Source of the DNA: Chryseobacterium cupriresistens
Lineage (GTDB): Bacteria > Bacteroidota > Bacteroidia > Flavobacteriales > Weeksellaceae
Assembly: GCF_046614675.1 (NCBI RefSeq)
Contig: NZ_JBKKJT010000005.1
Span: 62,001 to 126,000 of the forward strand
Direction: 5' to 3'
DNA length: 64,000 bases
Shown here: positions 53,101 to 61,479 of the stretch, in pieces
How the letters are laid out: each line of letters opens with the position of its first letter
How positions within the stretch are numbered: the first letter of the stretch is position 1
The notes under the pieces: model-generated
What the model saw: only the letters and a program-made list of their open reading frames with translations
What the model was told of the DNA's origin: nothing
Databases searched by the model: none
Made by a program: the position numbers and the translations under genes

Positions 53101-53239
53101 AGAACTTTACCAGAATACTTATATATGGGATTGTTCCAATGTTATTCAGTATCTGGAGGGATCAGGCATTCAGGAACCGGTATTTGATAAAAAAATGCTG
53201 GACTCCTACTTAAAATATCTCGGAATTCCGGTTGAATAG
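50132..53239 (+). CDS. A-T-R NRPS-like carboxylate reductase
   Basis: The 1035-aa enzyme combines an adenylation domain (about residues 25-545; YTIYTSGSTGKPKGVMIS, FDISVWEIWSAL, YYGPTECTVYA, YRTGDLARW, ANGK), a carrier domain with DNFFDIGGNSL (phosphopantetheine on S581) and a thioester reductase domain (about 675-1035; FLTGATGFVGIHLLQELL for NADPH, YVRSK for Y834/K838). Such enzymes activate a carboxylate or amino acid with ATP, load it on the carrier and release it as an aldehyde or alcohol. There is no condensation domain. My hand-read specificity residues are D-I-W-F-F-A-Y-V-Y-K. It has its own terminator at 53253. Confidence 0.88.
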   Translation: MSNTIPSSGTLSIGSAVLLSSEDREKLLNGFNKTSWDYHHEETLESLFRKQVILHPDKTAAVYQNQKITYGELDQRSNQVANLLLSHGIKEGKYVPIWLDRSLEWIIAVLGVIKTGAAYVPIDPAYPVKRVEYILSDTTADLIITNQILGELLSETEKVKVFGLSNMENLNQLSSEYPGINIHQNALAYTIYTSGSTGKPKGVMISHQAIQHLVTWHNHHFHVDHSSKLTLVAGLAFDISVWEIWSALTSGATVFIADNEDRTEAQALIDYYRKNHITHGFVPTVLAPSAVDITRNYNDLKLKYLFTAGEKLKPVLTSELSYELVDYYGPTECTVYATYKKVKDINGKYVSSIGRPIANAKAYILGENKELLPVGAVGELCIGGNLLAKGYLNNKELTDAKFITNPFNEKEKLYRTGDLARWKPDGEIEFLGRIDNQVKIRGFRVELGEIERSLIRQENIKEAVVIGKETEGSTKYLIAFVVLKPHVTTDISSIRNALKAELPGYMVPAQIIFIDKIPLTANGKTDIQVLKNLADKEVKELVSSEPPTNETERIITDVWSSALERPVINITDNFFDIGGNSLLVAVVAVALQRKLDVKVYLRDIYQYPALQQLSEVLIERSGETREAIPVEDVEPYVELQKDVYLAPGTVFAGGFDPQQVENPAAIFLTGATGFVGIHLLQELLDTTNADIYCLVRAQDEFYAMEKIDKCFKQYHIPQNPEQKSRIIPVIGDLTLPSLGLSQETFTKLARQTDLIYHSGSSVNFIEPYSYMKAPNVEGLREVIKLAGAERTKCLALLSTISVYSWGHIFTGKTVMLESDDIEQNLMSVSKDIGYVRSKWVMEAVADLAAKEGLPLITYRLGYAMCHSETGASASYQWWSGLVKNCIEFKSYPALTELREGLITVDYMTKAMAHITKNKDAIGKKFNLIARPETDLTLEEFFELLKKYYPFTLENLPYKEWRKQWEDDSKNRLYPLTSLFRDNIHEGLSTVELYQNTYIWDCSNVIQYLEGSGIQEPVFDKKMLDSYLKYLGIPVE

Positions 53240-53252
53240 TATTGAATCATTG

Positions 53253-53287
53253 AAAAAGCCCAGACAGAATATGTTTGGGCTTTTAAT
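53253..53287 (+). terminator. terminator of the A-T-R gene
   Basis: Arms AAAAGCCCA / TGGGCTTTT with a 13-nt loop, followed by AATTTTTAT. Placed 14 bp past the stop codon. Confidence 0.8.
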
Positions 53288-53399
53288 TTTTATTCGGCAA
53301 ATACGTCAGGTTTTGTCGCAGTGGGCCAGGATATTTGTATCAGGGTAATGAAAAAATCTTATTTCATTTTCTTAATTAACTGAAAACCAAACAGGATAG

Positions 53400-53690
53400 A
53401 TGAATAACGTTATAGTATTGTCAAAAGATTTCGCTGCTAATGAAAGTGCAGTGGTGGATATTAAATCACGGGGATTGGTAAATCCATTGGGAGTTCTTAC
53501 AATTCAAAACAAAACAGGACAGTCTGCACAATTTCTCTGGCAGGGAGATACGTTCTATAACAGAGAAAATGCTGGATATTTTAAAGAAATAAATAACGAC
53601 CTGGGAGTGAAGGTAAGCCATTATGAAGGCTTTATAACCGTTACCAATGGAGGAGGAAAACAATATCTGGAAGGAGCCCTGAAACAATAA
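53400..53690 (+). CDS. 96-aa hypothetical beta-rich protein
   Basis: No family recognised. The protein lacks a signal peptide and consists of short strands: IVLSKDFAANESAVVDIKS, VLTIQNKTGQSAQFLWQG and GFITVTNGGGKQYLEGAL. The amphipathic strand pattern suggests a small beta sandwich. It lies 160 bp behind the A-T-R gene, separated by a terminator, so it is transcribed on its own. A bidirectional terminator follows at 53728. Confidence 0.6.
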   Translation: MNNVIVLSKDFAANESAVVDIKSRGLVNPLGVLTIQNKTGQSAQFLWQGDTFYNRENAGYFKEINNDLGVKVSHYEGFITVTNGGGKQYLEGALKQ

Positions 53691-53727
53691 TAAAACGGAT
53701 ACACTTTTATTTTCCGAACAGCATAAT

Positions 53728-53760
53728 AAAAAAGGTCAAACAGTATTGTCTGACCTTTTC
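53728..53760. terminator. bidirectional terminator
   Basis: Arms AAAAGGTCA / TGACCTTTT around a 12-nt loop between the convergent 96-aa gene and the spondin-domain gene, with A and T flanks. Confidence 0.8.
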
Positions 53761-53771
53761 TTATCTGAAGA

Positions 53772-54998
53772 TTAGTTGATGGTTACTTTAATCACATGCT
53801 GTACAGCAGGAACAGGATATTGGGTTCCTACTTTGGAAATGCTCATGTTTTCACTTTGTGGAGTTCCGCCAAACAGAGCCTGATGATTTCCGGCTCCCGG
53901 ATATTGGTCAATGCCCGTCCCGGAATCAAATAGTGAAGTTTTTGAACTAAGGTCACCTTTAGTATCCGCATCAATATTTTGTTCATTGGCATAGAACCAG
54001 TCATTGGAAAATCCGAACATTGTTACGTAGGCAATTTTATCGCCCGGCTCAGCATTAAAACTTGTTGTTACTTTGCTTCCCGGTGCTACAGGAGCACTCC
54101 CCGCAACATATACACCTTTCACATCAGATAGAGATTTCAGACTATTTTGAAGCTTGGTTACGTTTCCAAACTGTGCAATGTCTTTCAGACCTATTCCGCT
54201 GTCTGATTTGCCTAATTCATAAATTGGATTTTTATCGCCGCGGTACACAACCACCAGGGCAGGAGAAAGCCCGGTCATAATTCCTGTGTTTGCGTTCAGT
54301 TTCGTCATCATTTTACTTATATTTCCCATTTGAGCAATATCTGTAATTTCAGGATTTGATAAAGCATCAGGAGTAAAAAACGGAGCACTGTTCAGCAGTT
54401 GAGAGCCATTATAATTGGAAACAGCCCATACACCTGGAGAAAAAGGAGTTTCGTTGGCCGTTCCGCCGGATGTATTGGTAATGGTGAGCGTAAACTCCGA
54501 ACTTACATCATTGTAAGAGAGATTGAGTTTCATAAGCTGGGAAGCATTGACATTAGGAACCTGCATGACAGGCTTGCTTTCAACTTGTCCGGTGGTATCA
54601 TTTTTGGTTCCGTTATCCCATAACCGGACACTTGAAGAAACATCTCCGGTAATAGCATTTCCATTGGCATCAAACAGTTTGATACCTGGCTGCTGGGACG
54701 CAAAAAACCAGTCTTTTGAAGCCCCGTACATGGTGGCAAACATTAAAGCCTGAGTTTTTCCTGCACTGAATGTAACAGAAACCGATTGTCCGGGCATAAT
54801 AACAGGAGGAGTTCCCGTTCCCTGAAAACTTCCGCTTTGCACAAAATCTTTGGGAGTTACAATGTTTTCAAAAGTAATAGTTCTTTGAAAAGCCGTATCC
54901 GTCATCATGGCATTATCCGAATCACGGCATGAAGAAAGAGTAAATGCAGCTAGAGTAGCTGCTGCTAAAACTGATGTTCTGAAAATAAACCTGTTCAT
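53772..54998 (-). CDS. spondin-domain lipoprotein (two spondin-like repeats)
   Basis: The 408-aa lipoprotein signal ends with TLAAFTLSSC, with Cys near residue 24 followed by RDSDN. Two copies of a spondin N-terminal-like unit follow: FSAGKTQALMFATMYGASKDWFFA and FNAEPGDKIAYVTMFGFSNDWFYAN are parallel blocks. The middle has ETPFSPGVWAVSNYNG, the family's conserved PLSPGVWAVH-like motif, and LSPALVVVYRGD. Spondin domains occur in secreted bacterial lipoproteins of unknown function. An inverted repeat at 55013-55039 lies just upstream of the start. Confidence 0.82.
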   Translation of the reverse strand: MNRFIFRTSVLAAATLAAFTLSSCRDSDNAMMTDTAFQRTITFENIVTPKDFVQSGSFQGTGTPPVIMPGQSVSVTFSAGKTQALMFATMYGASKDWFFASQQPGIKLFDANGNAITGDVSSSVRLWDNGTKNDTTGQVESKPVMQVPNVNASQLMKLNLSYNDVSSEFTLTITNTSGGTANETPFSPGVWAVSNYNGSQLLNSAPFFTPDALSNPEITDIAQMGNISKMMTKLNANTGIMTGLSPALVVVYRGDKNPIYELGKSDSGIGLKDIAQFGNVTKLQNSLKSLSDVKGVYVAGSAPVAPGSKVTTSFNAEPGDKIAYVTMFGFSNDWFYANEQNIDADTKGDLSSKTSLFDSGTGIDQYPGAGNHQALFGGTPQSENMSISKVGTQYPVPAVQHVIKVTIN

Positions 54999-55012
54999 AA
55001 AAGTAAATTTTT

Positions 55013-55039
55013 ATAGTTATAATTGATATCTGTAACTAT
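55013..55039. promoter_or_regulatory. inverted repeat upstream of the spondin-domain gene
   Basis: 7-bp arms ATAGTTA / TAACTAT separated by 13 nt, 15 bp before the start codon on the minus strand. It could be an operator or a 5' leader hairpin. Confidence 0.35.
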
Positions 55040-55129
55040 AGTCGGCTACTTTTTGTGATCCTGACAAAAAATATTTTCTTAATTCAGTTTTTTTTCAGGT
55101 ATAGTTTTTAGAATGAAAAATAAAATCAA

Positions 55130-55606
55130 TTATATTCCCTTTTTTCCGTCCAGAATCATCTGAATCATTTTTATCTTTCGGTTTTCTCTGGTTTCCGGTT
55201 TCCTGGCTTCCTCAATCCAACGGATGTATTCCTTTCTGTGGGTGTAGCTCATTGCATCAAATAAAGCTTTTGCTTCAGGATTTTCCTTAAAAACAAGGGC
55301 GATGTCATCTGCAATTTCAATCACTCTTTCCTCCTTATCTTCAATAAGGGAGACGGAAACCTCATCTCCGAAGCTTTTACCCAGTTTCTTCCTGATTTCC
55401 TGTGTCAAGCCTAAAATATGGCAATCGGATTTCATTTTGGCAAGGCTTCCACGGTATTCAACTTTATCATCAAACAGGGCTTTTATCTTTACCTGTCCTT
55501 TTTTATGAAACAATTCTTCTGTAGAAAATGGAAATTCTACAAACGCAGCATTCATTGCTCCGTTCTGTTGAATAATGGCTGTGAATTGGATAGGTTTTGC
55601 ATCCAT
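55130..55606 (-). CDS. YdeI/OmdA-like protein (DUF1905 plus bacteriocin-protection domain)
   Basis: The 158-aa protein has an N-terminal DUF1905 beta-barrel (VKIKALFDDKVEYRGSLAKM, ILGLTQEIRKKLGKSFGDEVSVSLIED) and a C-terminal YdeI/OmdA helical region (ALFDAMSYTHRKEYIRWIEEARKPETRENRK). I chose the ATG at 55606 (MDAKPIQFTA); upstream in-frame sequence overlaps the preceding gene's terminator. YdeI-like proteins have been linked to bacteriocin or polymyxin tolerance, but their biochemical role is unclear. An exact TATTTTTG -7 element (55634-55641) precedes it. Confidence 0.82.
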   Translation of the reverse strand: MDAKPIQFTAIIQQNGAMNAAFVEFPFSTEELFHKKGQVKIKALFDDKVEYRGSLAKMKSDCHILGLTQEIRKKLGKSFGDEVSVSLIEDKEERVIEIADDIALVFKENPEAKALFDAMSYTHRKEYIRWIEEARKPETRENRKIKMIQMILDGKKGI

Positions 55607-55641
55607 GATGAAATATTTTTTGTTTTTAATAATCAAAAATA

Positions 55642-55674
55642 AAAAAACCGTGAAAGTAAATTTCACGGTTTTAA
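55642..55674. terminator. terminator of the S46 peptidase gene
   Basis: Arms AAAACCGTGAAA / TTTCACGGTTTT around a 5-nt loop, just past the DPP7-like stop codon, with A/T runs on both flanks. It overlaps the promoter area of the YdeI-like gene. Confidence 0.85.
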
Positions 55675-55694
55675 AAATATATCGGTTAAGATGA

Positions 55695-57899
55695 TTATTT
55701 TTTAGCTTTCTTAGGCATTGTTGTAGTACCTGAGTTTTTAGTTTTTGTATCCGCCGGAGTATTGGCATCTCTTACAAGCTTCAGCTCGTCAACTAATCTT
55801 CTTGCCCCCGCAAACTTATCGATTGTCCAAAGAACAAAACGAACGTCTACATTGATGGTTTTCTGCCATTCAGGCTCGAATACGATATCACCGCTTAATG
55901 CTTCGCTGTTTCCGTCGAAAGCAATACCGATAAGGTTCCCGTCTCCGTCAATTACCGGAGAACCAGAGTTACCTCCAGTAATATCGTTGTTAGAAAGGAA
56001 GTTTACAGGCATGTAACCTGCAGCATCAGCATACTGACCGAAATCTTTAAGGTTGTAAAGATCAATCACTCTTTGAGGAAGATCAAATTCTTCATCCCCT
56101 TTCTTGTATTTTCCAACAAGACCGGTCATATCTGTATAGTAGTTATCAGTAATTCCGAAGTAGTTTCTGTCATTTCTGATAGGTAATTTATCTACAGTAC
56201 CGTAAGTTAATCTCATGGTAGAGTTAGCATCCGGGTAGAATTTCTTCTCAGGCATAGCTTTCATTAATCCCGCTAAGAACAGACGGTTGTTTTTTGCAAA
56301 GTTGTCATCTATTTTTACAAATCTGTCTGTGCTTATCTTTTGATCAGCAACAATTCCGTTAGCTGCTTTCCAAAGTGGGTCAGCATCAAGCTTCAATGCA
56401 TCCGGGTTTAATAAGAAGTTCGTTGCAGAAGTCTTATTAGCGAAGATTGAAGAATACGCTAAGTTAGAAACGGTCTTAGCATCCAGTCCTAAAATAGTAG
56501 CAGAAGCAACGTCCGGGTTTTTAACTCTTGCCTGGTAAAGGCTGGTCATAGCAGCAAGCATTTCTCCTTCCAAAGCTGGATTGAAGTTTTCATAAGCCGC
56601 TTTGATGGCAGCTTCAGTTTTAGCTTTCATTGCCAATCTTCCCTGCATATCCTGAGCAGCATAGGCTTTAAGAGCAGATCCGACCTGAGCAGCAAGGGTA
56701 ATATATTTTGCATTTCTTGTAAACTGAGTTGCATAGTTTCTTTCAACATTTCTATCAGAAACCTGCTTGTAGTATATACCAATATCTTCTAAAACGCCAT
56801 TGTACTGATCATTTCCTGGCATTGCAGCCCACTTATTGTAAGTTTCCTCAATCTTTTGTTTGTCAGAAATAGTTCCGTTTTTCTCTACGGCATCGATAGT
56901 ACCTTGTCTGTTTTTCCAGTAGTTAGCTACAGAAGCATATTGAGAAGCATAGTTAAGCTGAGTTGCCTTATCCTTGTCCATGTACTTTTTCATAACGTCC
57001 ATAGCCAATTTGGAAGCTTCAACCCATGCCGGATAATCTTTAGTTACCATCTGCTGAATTCCGTAAGAAGTCAGGTAACGGTTTGTTCTTCCAGGGTATC
57101 CTAAGATCATTGAGAAGTCACCAGGCTTAATTCCTTTAAGAGAAACCGGAAGGAAATGCTTAGGCTTCAGCGGAGTATTGCTTGGAGAATATTCAGCAGG
57201 ATTTCCTGCAGCATCAGCATACACTCTGAAAACGGTAAAGTCTGCAGTGTGTCTTGGCCATTCCCAGTTATCTGTATCTCCTCCGAATTTTCCTAATGAT
57301 GAAGGCGGAGCACCTACCAATCTGATATCTTTATAATCCTGGTATACAAAATAGTAGAATTCATTTCCGTTGAAGAAATCTTTTACGACTACCGTATATT
57401 TTCCGTTTTCAGAGTTTTCTGTCTGGATAGCCTTAGTTTCAGCATCGATAACAGCTTTTCTCTCTGCTCCGGTCATATTGTTGTTTAGCTTAGAATTGAT
57501 TCTTTGCGTAGCATCATCCATTCTTACTAAAAATCTTACATAAAGATCCTTTGCATTGAATTCGTCTTTCTGTTTCATTGCCCAGAAACCGTTCTTCAAA
57601 TAATCTTTTTCTGGTGTAGAAGCCGCAGCAACAGCACCGTAACCACAGTGGTGGTTGGTAAATATAAGTCCTTTATCAGAAACAATCTCCCCTGTACAGA
57701 AACCACCGAAACTTACGATAGCATCTTTTAAGCTTGAATTGTTCACTGAATAAATTTCTTCAGGCGTAAGATGCAGACCCTCTTTTTGCATATCAACACC
57801 GTTAAGTCTTTTGATGAGCATTAGCAGCCACATCCCCTCATCCGCCCTCATCTGAGCAAAGCCCAGTAAGAAAGTGAATAGTAGAAATAGTCTTTTCAT
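55695..57899 (-). CDS. S46 dipeptidyl-peptidase, DPP7 type
   Basis: The 734-aa periplasmic protease (signal peptide MKRLFLLFTFLLGFAQMRA) has the S46 triad blocks: IFTNHHCGYGAV (catalytic H84) and GGNSGSPVIDGDG (catalytic S645), with an Asp in the region about 220. S46 enzymes release dipeptides from peptide N-termini. At the specificity position the sequence reads AFDGNSEA, a Gly (G663) where DPP11 enzymes have Arg, so I predict the DPP7 class with preference for hydrophobic residues. I chose the ATG at 57899. It probably supports peptide-based nutrition. A terminator follows. Confidence 0.92.
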   Translation of the reverse strand: MKRLFLLFTFLLGFAQMRADEGMWLLMLIKRLNGVDMQKEGLHLTPEEIYSVNNSSLKDAIVSFGGFCTGEIVSDKGLIFTNHHCGYGAVAAASTPEKDYLKNGFWAMKQKDEFNAKDLYVRFLVRMDDATQRINSKLNNNMTGAERKAVIDAETKAIQTENSENGKYTVVVKDFFNGNEFYYFVYQDYKDIRLVGAPPSSLGKFGGDTDNWEWPRHTADFTVFRVYADAAGNPAEYSPSNTPLKPKHFLPVSLKGIKPGDFSMILGYPGRTNRYLTSYGIQQMVTKDYPAWVEASKLAMDVMKKYMDKDKATQLNYASQYASVANYWKNRQGTIDAVEKNGTISDKQKIEETYNKWAAMPGNDQYNGVLEDIGIYYKQVSDRNVERNYATQFTRNAKYITLAAQVGSALKAYAAQDMQGRLAMKAKTEAAIKAAYENFNPALEGEMLAAMTSLYQARVKNPDVASATILGLDAKTVSNLAYSSIFANKTSATNFLLNPDALKLDADPLWKAANGIVADQKISTDRFVKIDDNFAKNNRLFLAGLMKAMPEKKFYPDANSTMRLTYGTVDKLPIRNDRNYFGITDNYYTDMTGLVGKYKKGDEEFDLPQRVIDLYNLKDFGQYADAAGYMPVNFLSNNDITGGNSGSPVIDGDGNLIGIAFDGNSEALSGDIVFEPEWQKTINVDVRFVLWTIDKFAGARRLVDELKLVRDANTPADTKTKNSGTTTMPKKAKK

Positions 57900-57985
57900 T
57901 TTATAAAATAATTTTTGTGTCGCTAATTTACTAATTTTTACGAGATTCTGTCCCGGAATGGTATGAAAATGGGATGATAATTCAC

Positions 57986-58420
57986 ATGAAAAAGATACTA
58001 TTACCACTTTTTACAGTTTTACTTTTAGGAGTTGTTTTGAACTGTTCTTCAGTACCCGCCAAAGATCCCTTTCTTCAAAGGCAATGGATGCTGGTTTCTT
58101 TTGATGGTTTTTCAAAAGACCAATTAATGGCTAATAAAGCCGAATTCAATCTGACAGCCAATAAGGTAAAGGGTAAAATTCAGGCGAGCTCTTATATGGG
58201 ATGCAACCGGATGTCTTTTATGACTGAATTTAAAACAGGAGGAAATGTGAAAATCTCAAAAGGAGTGAGTACAATGAAAGCCTGTCAGGATATGAATCTT
58301 GAAATGTCTTTTCAGAAGAAAATAGAAACGATGACTCATTATTCTATTGACGGGCATTTTTTGAGTTTATCCGATGATCATGGAAATTCAATGAAATTTG
58401 TAGCTGCTGATTGGGATTAA
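57986..58420 (+). CDS. META-domain lipoprotein
   Basis: The 144-aa product has a lipoprotein signal (MKKILLPLFTVLLLGVVLNC, Cys20). The META fold follows: QWMLVSFDGFSKDQL, ASSYMGCNRMSFMTEF and MKACQDMNLEMSFQKKI, with the family's conserved GCNR and C..M patterns, and FLSLSDDHGNSMKFV at the end. META domains (HslJ-like) are small heat-shock or adhesion-related periplasmic proteins. It is divergent from the S46 peptidase. I chose the ATG at 57986; an upstream in-frame ATG adds only four residues. Confidence 0.85.
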   Translation: MKKILLPLFTVLLLGVVLNCSSVPAKDPFLQRQWMLVSFDGFSKDQLMANKAEFNLTANKVKGKIQASSYMGCNRMSFMTEFKTGGNVKISKGVSTMKACQDMNLEMSFQKKIETMTHYSIDGHFLSLSDDHGNSMKFVAADWD

Positions 58421-58439
58421 TGAAGCTCCCTTACCATAC

Positions 58440-58465
58440 AAAAGTCCGCCTTGCAGCGGACTTCT
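58440..58465. terminator. bidirectional terminator
   Basis: 8-bp arms AAGTCCGC / GCGGACTT with a 6-nt loop between the convergent META gene and the repeat-protein operon. T residues follow on one side. Confidence 0.75.
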
Positions 58466-58524
58466 TTGATTGAAAAATCTAGTTTGGTTATCAGCTTTTT
58501 GAGGTTATTAGCCTTTGAGAGTTA

Positions 58525-58944
58525 TTAGTTTTTGGGAATCGTTTTTTTTATTTCTTCCAGAGTTGCTGTGTTAGGCAGCCCGGTAACATTCATTTTTGTG
58601 TTCCTAGAATTTGTAGTATTGTGATATGCCTGTCTGTTGGGAATTGTTTTTTTGAGGTCTTCGAGACTAGCTGTGTTGGGAAGAAGCTTGCCTGAATTGT
58701 CTGCAGCTGCTTTGGTTTTGGATTCCTGTTTTTTTACTTCAAGGCTTTGATCAGAAGCAAGACCTGAGTTTACGGTTTTCTTTTCATTATTTTCCTTAGC
58801 TTCCTGCATGAGTTTAGCCTGCTGTTCCTGTGCCTGTTTTACAACCAATGTCTGATCTTCCTCTGTCGGAGCTGCCTTTTTATTTTCCTGCGCATAGATA
58901 ATAGTGCTTAAAAATAATAACGGGATAATGTATGCTATTTTCAT
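58525..58944 (-). CDS. small secreted protein with duplicated LPNTA motif
   Basis: A 139-aa protein with signal peptide (MKIAYIIPLLFLSTIIYAQ). The mature part is Lys/Gln/Glu-rich and helical. Its C-terminus carries two copies of a short unit, LPNTASLEDLKKTIPNR and LPNTATLEEIKKTIPKN, 31 residues apart. I recognise no family. It lies 6 bp after the 840-aa protein gene, last in a three-gene operon. The duplicated unit may be a binding motif for the neighbouring surface protein. Confidence 0.6.
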   Translation of the reverse strand: MKIAYIIPLLFLSTIIYAQENKKAAPTEEDQTLVVKQAQEQQAKLMQEAKENNEKKTVNSGLASDQSLEVKKQESKTKAAADNSGKLLPNTASLEDLKKTIPNRQAYHNTTNSRNTKMNVTGLPNTATLEEIKKTIPKN

Positions 58945-58950
58945 GACGGT

Positions 58951-61473
58951 TTATTTTATGTTGACTAATACTTGAATTTTTCCAATCTCTTTTTGGTCAT
59001 AATCCTGAAGTGCTTTTCCGATTACCTGTCCTATTTTTACCTTTTTGATATCTGCTTTCATGGCAACACCTGCTTTAGATGAAGTTACCAAAAGGTCTCC
59101 TCTTTTTATTTTTCCGTTCTCAAGACATACCTTGGTCGGAATGACACCAATGACACCCATTGGAACTTTATCAGAAATATCAGTGTCAATATGTTCTTCT
59201 GTGAGAAGTACACCAGGTTTGGTAGCATATACACCTGCCACAAGACCAGAATAAGGTGTTGATGATTTTTCAACGGTTCTGTCTGCGCTGGTTGAGATGA
59301 CCAGAATATCACCGGGTTCATACTGGGCAATACTTCCGTTTACATCAAACGCTTCAGCAACGTCAGCACCGCTGTTTTGAGTTCCGCCGTTAAAAAATCC
59401 ACGTCCTGCAGAATTGATTCTTGCTACATTCACTGTACCCGGATTTCCGGACTTAAATAAAGCAATAGATCCGTTGCTGTGGGTTTCAACAGTAAGTGCT
59501 GGATTGGTATTGGCCGTATTGTAATTTACAAATCTTGCAGCTCGTCCTTGTCCAAAATTAGGAACCCAGGCATAGATAGCATTTCCTGTTCCGTCTGCAG
59601 TGGTTTCTACACCATCTCCAGTGTTGGATGCATTAGCGGTGATACCATTACCGTTACCATCTGCAATGGCAATCAAGGCAGGGCCGTTTCCGGCAGGATT
59701 GGAAGCGTGGAATAGACCTGCGTATCCTCCGGTTCCGGAAGATATTCCATAAATTCCTGCTGTGCCGAAGTTGGCAAACTGAGAATTGACTTCTCCTCTT
59801 ACTGCAGGAGAGGTTCCGGTCACTTTATCTACCTTGAAATTACCTGCAATACCGTTTCCAACAGTGGTTACAGTGATAACATCGCTGGTGTTTGATTCAT
59901 TGAAAATATTAAATCTTCCTGCACGTCCTGTAGCAAAAGTAGGAACCCATGCATAAAGCGCATTTCCGGCACCGTCAATATTGGTTTCAACCCCATTGCC
60001 GTCTTTACCCGCATTGGCTGTAATGGCGTTACCGTTACCGTCTGTCAAAGCGATCAGTGATGATCCGTTTCCGGCAGGATTGGAAGCGTAAAATAGCCCG
60101 GCTCGCCCTCCGGTTCCGGATGAAACACCAAAAATAGCGGCAGCACCAAAATTTCCAAAAATAGTATTGACTTCCCCTCTTACAGCAGCTCCAACACTAT
60201 TGGTATTATTGAGTACAAAAGAAGCAGCATTGCCTTTGGTATTATCAGGGATGTTTCCATTTCCGTTAGATGCCACTTCAAAAGTATTAGCATCAGTATT
60301 TGTATTGTTGAAATTTTCAAATCTTCCCGCACGTCCGGTACTGTTATTTAAACCTACCTGACCGTAAACACCGATACCCGTTCCGGCTGTATTGGTCGCT
60401 ACAAATCCTCTTACTCCATATCCGCCTCCGTCATTACGGCCTACGACTGCTCCGGCAATATCGCTGGTGGTTCTGCCCACTACAGCTTCACCACCACCAT
60501 TGTTATCACCTACAACACCGGCGGAAGTCTGTGAGGAAGTTATTCCATGCAGCCCGAATCCGGCTCCTGTAGAACTTCTGACTCCGGCTCCGTTTCCTGA
60601 AGTGGTAACATTGATAACCGTACCGTTTCCTACACTGGATGCACTGAGGGCAACATTATTATTCGCATTATTAAAGATTGAAATACTTGCGGGAATCCCG
60701 TTATTACTGGTAGCAGTAAGACCTGTTCCTGTATTACTGTTGGCGTAAACCCCGGTTCCGTTGGCACTGGCATTACCATATACACCCAGTCCGTTCGGAG
60801 TAACACCATATACTCCCCAGCCGCTTCCGGCCTGGCTTCCGTAAACCCCGACTCCAAGTCCTCCTGTACCATTGTTAATACCACGTACAGCACTGGAAAA
60901 TCCACCGGGAGAAGCACTGTTTACAATTCCTCTTACTGCAGAAATATTGGATGTGGTAGCATTACTTACTCCCTCAAGAGAAGTACCATCTCCATCGTTG
61001 ATCAATGAAAACAGAGTCGAAGCATTATTAACAGTTGTGCTGTAAGGAATGGCAAAGCTTCCGCCGCCGCCACCCGCAGATTTGGCATACATTGCATAAG
61101 GAACACTTAACAGCTGGCTGGTTCCTACTATGGTATAGCTGGTTCCTCCGGCAGGATCTGTTTCTGTTTTTAGATAATAGCTTCCTGCAGGCCAGTTGAT
61201 GGTAGCGAATGTTCCTGTAAGTACAGTTCCGGTTCCTATTTCAAGGCTGATAAGTCCGTTGGCATTTGTGTTTCCGGTGAGTCTTTCAGAGTAGACTGCG
61301 GCTCCGGCAGGAGATCCCTGTAATATGCTTACTTTTACAGCAATGGCCTGATTGACTAAAAGTTGTCCGGATCCGTTTCTCATGACAGCCTGGTAACTCA
61401 TTTTTTCCGGAGCCTGAGAAAGTCCCATAAAGAAACCTATCAGAATCCAAAACAGTGATAATATTTTTTTCAT
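58951..61473 (-). CDS. 840-aa repeat-rich secreted protein
   Basis: Signal peptide (MKKILSLFWILIGFFMGLSQA), then an N-terminal domain common in Bacteroidota tail-fibre-like surface proteins (KMSYQAVMRNGSGQLLVNQAIAVKVSILQG ... LLSVPYAMYAKSA). Residues about 150-420 are Gly/Asn-rich with irregular GVYG, GVRG and GTGV units suggesting a beta-helix. A 127-residue module follows twice (first AVRGEVN block near residue 428, second near 555). The C-terminal 180 residues (SGADVAEAFDV, GDILVISTSAD, GDLLVTSSKAGVAMKA) resemble a peptidase-G2-like tail domain. There is no own T9SS tail; the neighbouring 157-aa protein has one. Probably a surface adhesin. Confidence 0.7.
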   Translation of the reverse strand: MKKILSLFWILIGFFMGLSQAPEKMSYQAVMRNGSGQLLVNQAIAVKVSILQGSPAGAAVYSERLTGNTNANGLISLEIGTGTVLTGTFATINWPAGSYYLKTETDPAGGTSYTIVGTSQLLSVPYAMYAKSAGGGGGSFAIPYSTTVNNASTLFSLINDGDGTSLEGVSNATTSNISAVRGIVNSASPGGFSSAVRGINNGTGGLGVGVYGSQAGSGWGVYGVTPNGLGVYGNASANGTGVYANSNTGTGLTATSNNGIPASISIFNNANNNVALSASSVGNGTVINVTTSGNGAGVRSSTGAGFGLHGITSSQTSAGVVGDNNGGGEAVVGRTTSDIAGAVVGRNDGGGYGVRGFVATNTAGTGIGVYGQVGLNNSTGRAGRFENFNNTNTDANTFEVASNGNGNIPDNTKGNAASFVLNNTNSVGAAVRGEVNTIFGNFGAAAIFGVSSGTGGRAGLFYASNPAGNGSSLIALTDGNGNAITANAGKDGNGVETNIDGAGNALYAWVPTFATGRAGRFNIFNESNTSDVITVTTVGNGIAGNFKVDKVTGTSPAVRGEVNSQFANFGTAGIYGISSGTGGYAGLFHASNPAGNGPALIAIADGNGNGITANASNTGDGVETTADGTGNAIYAWVPNFGQGRAARFVNYNTANTNPALTVETHSNGSIALFKSGNPGTVNVARINSAGRGFFNGGTQNSGADVAEAFDVNGSIAQYEPGDILVISTSADRTVEKSSTPYSGLVAGVYATKPGVLLTEEHIDTDISDKVPMGVIGVIPTKVCLENGKIKRGDLLVTSSKAGVAMKADIKKVKIGQVIGKALQDYDQKEIGKIQVLVNIK

Positions 61474-61479
61474 GGCGTT

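Noticed and set aside
59045..60917. Reading frames on the opposite strand of the 840-aa gene
   Set aside because: They are shadows created by its repetitive Gly/Asn codons and show no independent features.
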